A DNA stretch of 20,173 bases from a virus. Positions 1-8,269 of this stretch are shown here, piece after piece. The stretch is from IMG/VR virus record IMGVR_UViG_3300035703_001759, positions 1-20,173 of that record; one strand, given 5' to 3'. Position 1 is the first letter of the stretch, and each line of letters begins with the position of its first letter. The notes beneath the pieces are model-generated. The model saw only the letters and a list, made by a program, of their open reading frames with translations. It ran no database searches and was not told the origin of the DNA. The position numbers and the translations under genes are program-made.

Positions 1-2825
1 CTTCAATTCTTTTTTTATTCCTATCCATCAGCCTATTTGCCCAGTACCCAAATACGGGAAACAAACAACGTCTTGGATTCCAGACCACGGGCGACGGGTT
101 GACGTGGCGCGGTTCAATTTCAGATACGGCTGCAATTCAACCGATAAATAATCAAAATGCTTGGGTTATTCTTGATACCGTCAACCTTAAAATATATTCC
201 TTTGATTTTACGTCAAATGTTTGGAATGTATTACCTCAGGGGACAACTCTTGATACCACGTCTTTAAGTAATCGAATCAATTTAAAAGTTAATATTTCAG
301 ATACGGCTTCAATGCTTTTGCCTTACGCAAAGAAAAGTTATGTTGACACGGCTGGAAGGTTTTATGCTCGTCAAGATTTTAGCAACGTTCAATCTTCAAC
401 TTTAACTTGGACGCAAACAGATACATTAGTTCCCGCTGGTGTCAACGTGGTGCAAGTGTACCGTAATGGTCAAATATTGCTGCCTTCTCAATATACTATA
501 CCTACCAAAACATCGGTAGTTATTGCGGCAACCTCATATAAAGTAGGGGAAAATTATACCGTTATATTTCCAAAAGGTGGTGGCGGTGCTGGAAGTGGCG
601 GTTCGGGAAGCCTTACAAGTATTTCAGCGGGAACTGGAATTATTGTTTCACCTGACCCGATAACAACCACGGGTACAGTATCGGCAAACTTAAACGTATT
701 AATGGAATTGTCGGACACCGTTTCTTTATCCAACAGAATAAATACAAAGTTAACGGCAACCGACACCGCGTCATTAAGTAATAGAATAAACCTTAAATTA
801 ACGGCAACCGACACCGCGTCTTTATCAAATCGGATAAACCTAAAATTAAACGCAACCGACACGGCTTCGCTTTCCAACAGAATAAATGCAAAAGGCACGG
901 GCACGGTCACAAGTGTTGTCACGGGTTACGGGTTGAGCGGTGGAACAATAACCTCAACGGGAACATTGGTTCTTGACTCAGCCGTTGTATTTTCACGCAT
1001 ACGGGATTCGATTGTTGACGTGGCTATTGGCAATGATACTATCAAGATTTTAAAACAAGAATATACATCAGTTACAACAAGTGTTTTAACTTGGACGGTG
1101 ACAAATAAATTTCCCATTCAATCAAAATCTTTTATTTTGGTGTTTAGAAATGGGCAGTTACTTATTAATGACCAATACAACTTGACTGATACGAATAAAA
1201 TTACCATTGTATCCAACTCATTTAAGGTTGGCGCTAATTATACGGTGGTCACGGTGTCGGGAATTGGTTCGGTTGGTACAGGGACTTTTCCAAACCCAGT
1301 CTACCCTGAGGCTGGAATTGCGGTTAGCACGGGGACAACGTGGACAACGTCTATTCCAAATAATTCAAGTAATTGGAACATTGCGTTTAATGATAAAATA
1401 AACAATGCAGCATTCTCAGGTACAACGACAAAGACATTGACCTTGACCCAATATGATGGCGGAACATTGACCGCGCCTTTTACCGATTTGCAAGGCATTG
1501 TTGCAGCTGATACGGCTGCAATGCTTACAAATTACCTTCGGTCAGGCGTTGCGGCATCAACGTATTTGCCTTTGACGGGAGGTACATTAACAGGCACAAG
1601 TAATGCTAATAATTATACCGATACTTTATTAAATGTAAATTATCAATATACTGGTTTTCCAACTAATCAAAATGTATCAGGAATAATAACAAATGTAAAT
1701 ACAAACGGGGAAAATGCTTTTGGTATAACATCCGAAGCAAGTACAATTTATAAAACCGCTATCGGTATAAAAGGGAAAGCTAATTTATTAGCAACTGGTG
1801 GCAATGGTGTTGCTTATGGTGTTCTTGGTGAAATTACGGCAACCGCTGGGGGTGGTAGTGCTTCAAATAGTTATGCTGGTTATTTTAATAATACCTCAAC
1901 AATTAGCGACGGTAATCACTATGGCTTATATGTAAACACGGCATCGGGTGGAGATTATGGTATTTACCAAATAGGAAGTGGTACTAATTATTTTGGCAGC
2001 AATACAAGTATTGGTGGCACACTTGGTGTCACAGGCAACATCACCGAAGGTGGCAACAATGTTCTTACCAACCTTGATACGGCTTCGTTATCAAGTAGGA
2101 TTGATTTAAAATTAAATAAAACGGATACCGCTTCTTTATCAAGTCGTATTAATCTTAAATTAAATAAAACTGATACTGCATCTTTATCAAGTCGCATAGA
2201 TGGAAAGGTATCATTGACCGCAACTGAAACAATAGGTGGAACTAAAACATTTAATAATCTTGTCAATATAGGTAATCAAATGACAATAAGCGGTTCGGCT
2301 TCTAATGCAAATATATTACTTGGTAAAAACACAAGTAACAACGGAGTAGCTGATATAACACTTGGAACAGGGTTTAGTATTACAAGCAATGTTTTAAACG
2401 TAGCAATTCCAATTGAAAGATATTATTTTGATTTAGGAATTGTTGCTGGTGCTGCTGACAACTCCGCTTCAACCTATGATTTTACTTACGGTTCAAATAT
2501 ATTTATAGTACCAACAAGTTTAAATGGTTATTGTATTGATAGCGTTTATATTCGTGCAATCGGTTGTTCAACTTGTCCACCAGTTGCTGGTGATAAAGAT
2601 TATTACGTCGGTGTTTATAAAGCCAATGCTGGAGCAAGGGTAACTACGTCTGGTGCAACTTTGGTGGGTTCTCAAATAACAATGAATGAGTACGATTTAA
2701 ACGAGGTCAATAGAAATGATACATTATCAACAGGCGAGGCATGGTGGGTGTATTTAAATGGAACATACACCTCAGATATGGCTTATGTGACCGCTGGATT
2801 TATTGTTAAAAAAACTTGTAACTAA
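1..2825 (+). CDS. Tail fibre-like repeat protein, 5' end cut by window
   Basis: The reading frame is open from base 3, so the gene begins upstream of the window. The TTG at 99 is not the start, because the preceding codons encode a hydrophobic signal-peptide core ending in LFAQY and then a segment (GNKQRLGFQTTGDGL) that matches the N-terminus of the next gene. The protein is rich in Thr, Ser, Gly and Asn. It has two arrays of a 16-residue DTASLSNRINLKL-type repeat and a duplicated domain of about 70 residues encoded near 361-571 and 1057-1258 (shared motifs LTWT, FRNGQLL/YRNGQIL, KVGxNYTV). The C-terminal domain contains a CSTC cysteine pair. This composition and the position before holin and amidase suggest a receptor-binding fibre or adhesin. 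The bases around 1600-2000 are more A/T-rich than the flanks, which suggests module exchange. The specific receptor cannot be told. Confidence 0.75.
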   Translation, partial: SILFLFLSISLFAQYPNTGNKQRLGFQTTGDGLTWRGSISDTAAIQPINNQNAWVILDTVNLKIYSFDFTSNVWNVLPQGTTLDTTSLSNRINLKVNISDTASMLLPYAKKSYVDTAGRFYARQDFSNVQSSTLTWTQTDTLVPAGVNVVQVYRNGQILLPSQYTIPTKTSVVIAATSYKVGENYTVIFPKGGGGAGSGGSGSLTSISAGTGIIVSPDPITTTGTVSANLNVLMELSDTVSLSNRINTKLTATDTASLSNRINLKLTATDTASLSNRINLKLNATDTASLSNRINAKGTGTVTSVVTGYGLSGGTITSTGTLVLDSAVVFSRIRDSIVDVAIGNDTIKILKQEYTSVTTSVLTWTVTNKFPIQSKSFILVFRNGQLLINDQYNLTDTNKITIVSNSFKVGANYTVVTVSGIGSVGTGTFPNPVYPEAGIAVSTGTTWTTSIPNNSSNWNIAFNDKINNAAFSGTTTKTLTLTQYDGGTLTAPFTDLQGIVAADTAAMLTNYLRSGVAASTYLPLTGGTLTGTSNANNYTDTLLNVNYQYTGFPTNQNVSGIITNVNTNGENAFGITSEASTIYKTAIGIKGKANLLATGGNGVAYGVLGEITATAGGGSASNSYAGYFNNTSTISDGNHYGLYVNTASGGDYGIYQIGSGTNYFGSNTSIGGTLGVTGNITEGGNNVLTNLDTASLSSRIDLKLNKTDTASLSSRINLKLNKTDTASLSSRIDGKVSLTATETIGGTKTFNNLVNIGNQMTISGSASNANILLGKNTSNNGVADITLGTGFSITSNVLNVAIPIERYYFDLGIVAGAADNSASTYDFTYGSNIFIVPTSLNGYCIDSVYIRAIGCSTCPPVAGDKDYYVGVYKANAGARVTTSGATLVGSQITMNEYDLNEVNRNDTLSTGEAWWVYLNGTYTSDMAYVTAGFIVKKTCN
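714..893 (+). repeat. 48-bp in-frame tandem repeat, fibre array 1
   Basis: Four consecutive units start at 714, 762, 810 and 858. Each encodes about 16 residues of the pattern DTxSLSNRINxKLTAT; the last unit is degenerate. A single related copy lies near 255-305. The hydrophobic spacing suggests a fibrous trimeric or coiled shaft segment. Confidence 0.9.
2076..2219 (+). repeat. 48-bp in-frame tandem repeat, fibre array 2
   Basis: Three units start at 2076, 2124 and 2172, encoding DTASLSSRIxLKLNKT-type repeats. They resemble array 1 in protein but use different, more A/T-rich codons (aataaaacggat), so the two arrays have diverged at DNA level. Confidence 0.9.
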
Positions 2826-2834
2826 AACATAAAC

Positions 2835-4472
2835 ATGAAAAAAATACTTTTCCTTTTCCTTTTCCCTTGCCTTGCTTTGGCACAGTATCAAGGCAACGCT
2901 AACCAAAAGATTACGCTTGGCGAACAAACGACTGCCGACGGGCTGGTTTTCCGAGGTGTATTAAACGATACTGCTTTAATTACACCATTAAGCGATACAA
3001 GTGCTTATATTATTCTTGATACGGTAAATAATAAATTTTACAATTACAACCGTGCTACAAATGTTTGGAGCGTAGCTGGTGGTGGTACGGCAGTTACAAG
3101 CATAACTGGTGGTACAGGATTGACAGGTGGCACAATTACAAGCACGGGGACTTTGGCGGCTGATACCTCTTTTTTGTTTACTCAATCTGATACGCTAAGT
3201 TTAAATCTTACAAATAGGTTTGCGTCTAAATTAAATATTTCTGATACATTAAATATGTTATTGCCTTACTTTAGAGATGCTGATACAACTACATTAAATC
3301 TTACATCAAGATTTGCAACAAAACAAAACAATATAACACTTACTACAACGGGGTCAAGTGGAGCGGCTACTTTAACGGGAGCAACTTTAAACATTCCTCA
3401 ATATAGTGGCGGTGGTGGTATTTCAGATGGAGACAAAGGCGATATTGATGTTACAAATAGTGGCGCAACATGGACAATAGACACAAGTGCTATTAGTTTA
3501 TCTGGAAATAAAGTTACGGGAACATTGCCTGTGGCAAATGGGGGAACGAACACGGGAACACTAACGGCAAACAAAGTAATGGTTGGCAATGGGACAAGTG
3601 GTGTATTAACTCCAACTAATTTGCATTGGGATAATACAAATAGTAGATTGGGAATTGGTACGAATGCACCAGGAGAATTATTCTCTGTCGGTAGCACTAA
3701 TCAATTTCAAGTTAATTCGTTAGGTGCAATATCGGCAAGTATAAATAATTCGACAGCACCATCTTTTATTGGTGGTTTGACTGTTCAAGCAAATGATGGT
3801 TACGCATCAATGGTATTTGGTCGGGCAAGTAATGACTCAAATTCACCATTAGTTGATTTTTATAAATACCGTGGAACATTAACAAGCAAAACTGTTGTTC
3901 AAAATGCAGATGGGATAGGAATGTTTATATTTGAAGGTTATGATGGTTCTTCAATTCAAAAAGGAGCTAAAATAGAAGGTCAGGTTGATGGTACTCCAGG
4001 TGCCTCAGATATGCCAGGTAGGTTGACATTTTGGACAACACCTGATGGCTCAGTTACTTTATCTGAAAGAATGCGTATATCTTCAACTGGTGCAGTTACT
4101 ATAAATAATTTAGCAAATGCATCAAATCCAGTAAACGTTCAAGTTGACGTAAATGGAGTTTTGGTAAGAACATCATCTATTGATATTAAAGAAGATGTTC
4201 AAAGTTTACCCTATGGATTAAATGAAGTAATGCTTTTGCAGCCTTCAAAATTTAGTTATATAGATAAATATAAATATGGCGAAGGTTATGACATTGGTTT
4301 TATTGCCCAAGATGTTAACAATGTTATTCCCGAAGCAGTTGGCACAGGAATAGAAAGTGATATTTTCATGGATAGCGTAAAATTAATACCAGTCCTCACC
4401 AAAGCCATACAAGAGCAACAAGCCCTTATCAAGGCACTTGAACAAAGAATTTTAATCCTCGAAAATAAATAA
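2835..4472 (+). CDS. Tail fibre with C-terminal S74 intramolecular chaperone
   Basis: 545 aa. A Lys-Lys start and hydrophobic core ending LALAQ form a Sec-type signal peptide (about residues 1-17). Residues 18-80 are paralogous to the preceding gene (GEQTTADGL, RGVLNDTA, LDTVNNKFY, NVW). The middle carries Gly/Thr/Ser-rich shaft sequence, DTxxLNLTxRF repeats and a TGTLPVANGGTNTG motif common in phage fibres. Residues 447-545 are a Peptidase_S74-type chaperone domain: SSIDIKED holds the Ser447/Lys452 pair in the expected spacing, followed by GFIAQDV, VIPEAVG and a terminal coiled coil. In that family the domain guides trimer folding and then cleaves itself off. The start ATG lies 9 bases after the upstream stop, so the genes are probably co-transcribed. 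A signal peptide is unexpected on a virion protein. Confidence 0.85.
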   Translation: MKKILFLFLFPCLALAQYQGNANQKITLGEQTTADGLVFRGVLNDTALITPLSDTSAYIILDTVNNKFYNYNRATNVWSVAGGGTAVTSITGGTGLTGGTITSTGTLAADTSFLFTQSDTLSLNLTNRFASKLNISDTLNMLLPYFRDADTTTLNLTSRFATKQNNITLTTTGSSGAATLTGATLNIPQYSGGGGISDGDKGDIDVTNSGATWTIDTSAISLSGNKVTGTLPVANGGTNTGTLTANKVMVGNGTSGVLTPTNLHWDNTNSRLGIGTNAPGELFSVGSTNQFQVNSLGAISASINNSTAPSFIGGLTVQANDGYASMVFGRASNDSNSPLVDFYKYRGTLTSKTVVQNADGIGMFIFEGYDGSSIQKGAKIEGQVDGTPGASDMPGRLTFWTTPDGSVTLSERMRISSTGAVTINNLANASNPVNVQVDVNGVLVRTSSIDIKEDVQSLPYGLNEVMLLQPSKFSYIDKYKYGEGYDIGFIAQDVNNVIPEAVGTGIESDIFMDSVKLIPVLTKAIQEQQALIKALEQRILILENK

Positions 4473-4473
4473 C

Positions 4474-5076
4474 ATGAAAAACATACTTTTCTTCCTCCTC
4501 CTTCCTTTCTTTGCCTTATCGCAAGACGTTGTAAGCGATACAGTTTACATTCAAAAGCAAGGAAACATTTATTACATTGTTACTATGACCACGTTTAGTG
4601 ATAGCACGGTGACTGGCAACAAACAAATACTTGGCGATTCATTGACTGCCATTGAAAGCCTTGTTACCGATGCTGAAAGGCAAAGCAACACAATAGCCAT
4701 TCACGCAAAGCCATTGATTTTAAAAAGTAAATCGGTAAAGCGGATTAATTACTACAACAATTTGCATCAGCAGATAAGCGGCAGACCTGTATATGTTTCA
4801 ACGGCACTCCGTGATACAACGGCTTTCCTTGGCGATTGGACATTGGTATTTAACGGGGAAAATATCCTTGGTGAAATACAGTTAAATGCTAACAAGCGTC
4901 TTATCTTTAATCCTGATAACGGCAAGGTGTATACAATCTCTACTAACCTATTGCTTAGTACCTTTACAAATCAAGTTAGCTTTTCATTTAATAATGTGAA
5001 ATATGATTTGTACAAGTTTGCCAACGGTAAATTTGCAACCGTGGATAATGATGTTAGGCTCATAAAAAAGGAATGA
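4474..5076 (+). CDS. Exported protein of unknown function, fibre cluster
   Basis: 200 aa. The N-terminus (MKNILFFLLLPFFALSQ) is a clear Sec-type signal peptide, closely similar to that of the S74 fibre, so the three neighbouring genes share this export signal. The rest is soluble, with alternating beta-like segments (VYIQKQGNIYYIVT, GDWTLVFNGENILGEIQL) and no motif I recognise. The start is one base after the upstream stop, and its end overlaps the holin start as ATGA, so it is coupled to both neighbours. It could be a fibre accessory protein, an assembly chaperone or a lysogen surface protein. Confidence 0.7.
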   Translation: MKNILFFLLLPFFALSQDVVSDTVYIQKQGNIYYIVTMTTFSDSTVTGNKQILGDSLTAIESLVTDAERQSNTIAIHAKPLILKSKSVKRINYYNNLHQQISGRPVYVSTALRDTTAFLGDWTLVFNGENILGEIQLNANKRLIFNPDNGKVYTISTNLLLSTFTNQVSFSFNNVKYDLYKFANGKFATVDNDVRLIKKE

Positions 5077-5480
5077 TGAAGTCAATAATAATTAACCTAC
5101 TTAAACAAGGCTATGATTTCTTTGCCGTGGCATTGACAACTGGCTTTATCTTTTCCTTCTTCTTTCCAATTAAACACTTTTTGCTATTCACCATCGCAGT
5201 TGTCATAGCCGACACAATCACGGGAATCAAGGCAGCAAGGAAGGAAGGCAAGGCTATCACAAGCAAAGGACTGTACAGGACAACGGAAAAGATAGTCGTA
5301 TATTTTACCTCAATCATGATTTTTCACGGTGCGCAGTTGACTTTTAATATTCCAATACCTATCGTATATATGGTAAGTTCAATCATTGCTGGCACAGAGT
5401 TGTTCAGCGTGGCAGAGAATGTAAAGCGAATAACTGGGGTAAATCTTGGAACAATAATAATGAGATTTTTCAGACGTTAA
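5073..5480 (+). CDS. Phage holin family protein
   Basis: 135 aa with three to four hydrophobic segments, near residues 15-32, 36-53, 73-90 and 95-112, and a basic C-terminus ending RRFF-like (MRFFRR). The central ADTITGIKAARKEG followed by SKGLYRTTEKIVVYF is characteristic of the phage_holin_4 type family seen in Firmicutes and Bacteroidota phages. Holins permeabilise the inner membrane and time lysis, letting the endolysin reach peptidoglycan. The start overlaps the upstream stop (ATGATG at 5073-5078; either ATG is possible). The amidase two genes downstream completes a lysis cassette. Confidence 0.85.
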   Translation: MMKSIIINLLKQGYDFFAVALTTGFIFSFFFPIKHFLLFTIAVVIADTITGIKAARKEGKAITSKGLYRTTEKIVVYFTSIMIFHGAQLTFNIPIPIVYMVSSIIAGTELFSVAENVKRITGVNLGTIIMRFFRR

Positions 5481-5491
5481 AATAAATAATT

Positions 5492-5785
5492 ATGCAGACT
5501 AATTTAAAAGAGGCATTGAAAAATGCAGATGGGATAAAGTCACCGATGGGGGACATTGCTTGTTATTCCATGAACTTTGCCGAGTTAGCCTCGGAAATCA
5601 ATGTTCATCTTGAAGGTAACAAGGTCAAATTCACTTGGCGGGAATATATCCAGTTGGCTCAAATCATTTGGGACAAGATTAAGGAAACATCTCAAGAATG
5701 TTCTGGGAAAACGATAGAAATAAAATTGCCGCCAAAATTATCTTTGATATCGGCTGCATTTGCCCTTATCGGGTTTAAGTTATAG
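5492..5785 (+). CDS. Hypothetical 97-aa protein between holin and amidase
   Basis: I do not recognise this protein. It is mostly helical in character, with an amphipathic middle (FTWREYIQLAQIIWDKIKE) and a hydrophobic C-terminus (LSLISAAFALIGFKL) that is short for a full membrane span. The start follows an A-rich leader (AAAATAAATAATT). Its position inside the lysis cassette suggests a role in lysis or virion morphogenesis, but that is inference from position only. Confidence 0.65.
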   Translation: MQTNLKEALKNADGIKSPMGDIACYSMNFAELASEINVHLEGNKVKFTWREYIQLAQIIWDKIKETSQECSGKTIEIKLPPKLSLISAAFALIGFKL

Positions 5786-5819
5786 GCGCAGAAAGTAACG
5801 CTACCTTATGCGACTTACG

Positions 5820-5845
5820 GGGCGATGTATTGATTTACGTCGCCC
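5820..5845 (+). other. Perfect-type hairpin before the amidase gene
   Basis: The arms GGGCGATGTA and TACGTCGCCC form a 10-bp stem with one G-U wobble and a 6-nt loop (TTGATT). It is followed by TTAAAAATATAAAAT rather than a T run, so it is a weak terminator at best. It ends 15 bases before the amidase ATG and could modulate mRNA stability or translation of the amidase. Confidence 0.55.
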
Positions 5846-5860
5846 TTAAAAATATAAAAT

Positions 5861-6523
5861 ATGAAAGCAAATAAATTTTGTGTATTCCTTGACGCTGGTC
5901 ATGGCGGCATTGACCCAAAGGTAAAGTTGCCAAATGGTTACACTACCTACCCTTCAAAGTGTTCTCAACACAACAACGGTACATTCCATTCCTACGGTTG
6001 GTTCTTTGAGGGCGTGTTCAATCGTGCCGTTACCGATTTAATTGGGCAGTATCTAAATGACTGGGGCTTTTCAACTTTAAAAGTTTACGACCCCATTATT
6101 GATGTTTCCCTTGGCAAAAGAGTTGCAAAGGCTAACTTTGCGGCAAAGACTTTTGAGGCTTCGTTATACCTAAGTATTCACGGAAACGCGGCGGCAAGTA
6201 AAGAAGCGCGGGGTTGGGAAGTGTTTACCTCAGTCGGGCAAACAAAGTCGGATATATACGCTGAGTTTCTTTATAAGGAAGTTAAAGATGGTTTTCCTAA
6301 ATGGATATTTAGAAGCGACTTGTTAGACGGCGACCACGACAAAGAGGAAAGGTTTTACGTTTTAACCCAGACGGATATGCCAGCGGTATTATCTGAAAAC
6401 GGTTTCTTCACTAATTATCACGATGCACGCATGATGTTTGACCCGACGTTTCAAAATACGTTGGCACTTTGTCACGCGCGCGCCGTGGTTGATTACGCAA
6501 AGACGCAAGGGGTAATATTTTAA
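5861..6523 (+). CDS. N-acetylmuramoyl-L-alanine amidase, phage endolysin
   Basis: 220 aa, one Amidase_3 domain. Zinc ligands of the family are visible as His14 in LDAGHGG, Glu50 in FFEGVFNR and His107 in LSIHGNA; the catalytic Glu is Glu179 in LSENGFF. The enzyme cuts the bond between muramic acid and the stem peptide. There is no signal peptide and no separate wall-binding domain, so it fits an endolysin released by the adjacent holin. An insert at residues 20-48 between the first two ligands is longer than in minimal amidases. The start follows an A-rich leader. Confidence 0.92.
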   Translation: MKANKFCVFLDAGHGGIDPKVKLPNGYTTYPSKCSQHNNGTFHSYGWFFEGVFNRAVTDLIGQYLNDWGFSTLKVYDPIIDVSLGKRVAKANFAAKTFEASLYLSIHGNAAASKEARGWEVFTSVGQTKSDIYAEFLYKEVKDGFPKWIFRSDLLDGDHDKEERFYVLTQTDMPAVLSENGFFTNYHDARMMFDPTFQNTLALCHARAVVDYAKTQGVIF

Positions 6524-6530
6524 AATGGAA

Positions 6531-6554
6531 AGGGTTGACGCCATTGCCAACCCT
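6531..6554. terminator. Hairpin between convergent late and early genes
   Basis: AGGGTTG and CAACCCT pair over 7 bp around a 10-nt loop. It sits 8 bases after the amidase stop and before the 3' end of the minus-strand genes. T tails are poor on both sides, so bidirectional termination is plausible but not certain. Confidence 0.5.
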
Positions 6555-6598
6555 CTTATCACCACTTTCTAACTATTAAAACAAATGTAACCTATCTC

Positions 6599-6886
6599 TT
6601 AATTTATAATCTTATTTATAATCTTCAATGATAAATCTGTGACCGTGTCACCGTCTGAACTTTTATACAACCGATAAGCAATCGTAAGCATTCGCCCTTT
6701 GTCCATTGCCTCAATAGGCGGCTTCCCGTTGGGTAGTAATGGCTCAAGATAAAACTTTAAAACGGCTATTTTACTATTTACCCCGTCAACATATCTTAAT
6801 GGCTTGGGGTAATTTTTAGCAATGTTCTCAATTTCTCTCCATGTAGTAACGTCAATGCCGTCAATTAACTCATAACTTTTTTTCAT
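6599..6886 (-). CDS. Hypothetical 95-aa protein after RuvC-like gene
   Basis: I choose the ATG at 6886 (MKKSYELIDGI). The upstream TTG at 6931 would extend far into the resolvase gene. With this start the overlap with the resolvase stop is 17 bases. The protein is small, soluble and mostly helical, with no motif I recognise. It is the last gene of the minus-strand block and probably shares a transcript with the resolvase and the membrane protein. Confidence 0.65.
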   Translation of the reverse strand: MKKSYELIDGIDVTTWREIENIAKNYPKPLRYVDGVNSKIAVLKFYLEPLLPNGKPPIEAMDKGRMLTIAYRLYKSSDGDTVTDLSLKIINKIIN

Positions 6887-7358
6887 GCTTTTGATAATTT
6901 TTTGCTTGTAATGCCAACGTAAAACAGTCAATTTCGTCTTGACTTATTTTAGCTGGTTTAAAATGTGGTTCAAATTTGTAACCTTCGCGTTCAAAGATTT
7001 TTAAAAATATTTCCTTTCCCCATTTTTTACCCTTTGCCTCAGGGGATATATTGTAACCCTCATACCCATTTTCTTTTATCCATTCGTAGGCAATACGGGA
7101 AGCGCCTTGATTCATTCCAACATTTCGGGACATACGGGAAAGGATTGAGCGGTTAATTGAGGAATTAAATGTTACATTCTGAAGGCTGCTATCTTCGACC
7201 AAAACAACAGGACTTTCGTATTGCGCCCACTTAGGTACATCAAGGATAAAATCCACGAACCTTTTATATTTCGTGAATTTTACCTCTTTGTTTTGAATTA
7301 TGCAAGCCGCCATTCCGTTTATTCTTATTGCTGGGTCAACCCCGATGTATGTCCTCAA
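6870..7358 (-). CDS. RuvC-like Holliday junction resolvase
   Basis: 162 aa with an RNase H-like fold signature: Asp8 in IGVDPAIR on strand 1, Glu55 in VVLVEDSS on strand 4 and Asp141/Asp144 in SQDEIDCFTLAL in the C-terminal helix. These are the metal-binding acids of RuvC-type enzymes. A basic GKKWGKE segment precedes the last motif. Length is close to bacterial RuvC (about 160-175 aa). Phages use such enzymes to resolve branched DNA before packaging. The only fitting start is TTG at 7358, whose bases overlap the upstream TGA stop (TTGA), consistent with translational coupling. Some phage relatives are annotated simply as crossover junction endodeoxyribonucleases. Confidence 0.8.
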   Translation of the reverse strand: MRTYIGVDPAIRINGMAACIIQNKEVKFTKYKRFVDFILDVPKWAQYESPVVLVEDSSLQNVTFNSSINRSILSRMSRNVGMNQGASRIAYEWIKENGYEGYNISPEAKGKKWGKEIFLKIFEREGYKFEPHFKPAKISQDEIDCFTLALQAKNYQKHEKKL

Positions 7359-7891
7359 AGTGTTATCGTTTGAAACGAAGTTACATAAGGTTTAAATTCT
7401 TTTTGCGTTTCCTCTTTGATTATTTTTACGACTGGCTTTCTCTTGCGGCGTTTGATAACCTTTGGCTCAGTCAAACCATAAGCCTCAACCCCTTTATTGA
7501 CAAAATTTATTTCCAAAAGGTAACCAAAGCAAACAATCGTTCCCACGAAAAAGAACATCGTAATAAATTCGCTGCCAGAATATTTGTCTTGTAAACCAAA
7601 GAACAATTCTATTAAAGCGATTACCGTTGCTCCTAAGGCTATTTTAGGCGGATAAGGGCTTCTACCCTTAGTTGGGTTGAGAAAGTCCATGAAAACGACT
7701 GCAAAGCGCCCTAATTGTAAAATACTGGTGGCTGCAAGTGCAACCCAGAAATTAATCGGTAGAAATATAGCCGTCAAATAAGCATTGACGCCGTAGGTAA
7801 GGATAATGGTCAAAAGCATAATTGTTGGAATATTGTCCGCAATGCTTTCAAAAGTCCATTTAAATTGAATGTTGGTGAAATTCTTTTCCAT
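7355..7891 (-). CDS. Four-helix membrane protein of unknown function
   Basis: 178 aa with four predicted membrane segments near residues 21-43, 47-68, 83-101 and 109-129, then a soluble basic tail containing VIKRRKRKPVVK. The loop between helices 2 and 3 has NPTKGRSPYPPK. I recognise no family. It is translationally coupled to the resolvase by the TTGA overlap. It could be a membrane anchor, an immunity or superinfection-exclusion protein, or a second holin-like protein; the sequence does not decide. The start ATG at 7891 has an A-rich leader (TTAACAAAAAACAAA). Confidence 0.75.
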   Translation of the reverse strand: MEKNFTNIQFKWTFESIADNIPTIMLLTIILTYGVNAYLTAIFLPINFWVALAATSILQLGRFAVVFMDFLNPTKGRSPYPPKIALGATVIALIELFFGLQDKYSGSEFITMFFFVGTIVCFGYLLEINFVNKGVEAYGLTEPKVIKRRKRKPVVKIIKEETQKEFKPYVTSFQTITL

Positions 7892-7921
7892 TTTGTTTTT
7901 TGTTAAGTGGTGAAAAAAGTT

Positions 7922-7941
7922 GGGCAGTTGGGGGACTGCCC
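7922..7941 (-). terminator. Intrinsic terminator after 68-aa gene
   Basis: On the minus strand GGGCAGT and ACTGCCC form a 7-bp stem with a 6-nt loop, followed by AACTTTTTT. It lies just downstream of the 7954-8160 gene and separates it from the membrane-protein transcript. Confidence 0.75.
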
Positions 7942-7953
7942 TGTTAAGGTGAT

Positions 7954-8160
7954 TTAAATTGATATTATTTTATATCCAAAATGTTGAATAAAAAAATCAA
8001 AAGTATTTCTACCCATTCTTTGTAAATGATTCCCTTTAAACCAAAGGTATTTTTCCGTACATCTTTCTACTACAACTTGTACTGGTTGATTCATTTTTTC
8101 AGTAGATAGATTCAATCTTATTTCTACTATTGAACCTTTTTTTAAATCATGTACTGTCAT
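7954..8160 (-). CDS. Small 68-aa protein in its own transcription unit
   Basis: No recognised family. The sequence begins MTVHDLKKGSIVEIRL and has an apparent small beta-rich N-terminal half (VQVVVERCTEKYLWFKG) reminiscent of a compact SH3-like or barrel fold, followed by an aromatic C-terminus. It is bracketed by an 80-bp conserved upstream element (8190-8269) and a terminator (7922-7941), so it appears to be expressed alone. Such isolated small phage genes are often host-takeover or anti-defence factors, which is only a contextual guess here. Confidence 0.7.
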   Translation of the reverse strand: MTVHDLKKGSIVEIRLNLSTEKMNQPVQVVVERCTEKYLWFKGNHLQRMGRNTFDFFIQHFGYKIISI

Positions 8161-8189
8161 TTTGTTGTGTTTTTAAAGTTGTGAAATAT

Positions 8190-8269
8190 CGTTTGTTATT
8201 TTCAATACGTAAATTTAAAAACAAATTTTGATATATAAAAATATTTACACAATTATTTTTAAAAAAAAA
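8190..8269 (-). promoter_or_regulatory. Conserved 80-bp A/T-rich element, copy A
   Basis: This intergenic element matches copy B (9780-9859) at 70 of 80 positions, counted by eye, and aligns with copy C (13481-13557). The most conserved blocks on the minus strand are a T run, AATAATTGTGTAAATATTTT, then TAAATTTACGTATTGAAA. It precedes the 68-aa gene by about 30 bases. Position suggests a promoter; I could not fit a clean TTG/TAnnTTTG pair to it. Confidence 0.7.

Noticed and set aside
99-101. TTG as start of the first fibre gene
   Set aside because: The frame stays open upstream and encodes a signal-peptide core and a segment matching the paralogous next gene, so the true start is before the window.
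554-922. 122-aa minus-strand frame within the fibre gene
   Set aside because: It is the antisense of the 48-bp repeats and Gly-rich linker; repetitive Val/Phe/Pro composition and no promoter or neighbour support.
1988-2266. 92-aa minus-strand frame over fibre array 2
   Set aside because: Antisense shadow of the second repeat array with the same low-complexity pattern.
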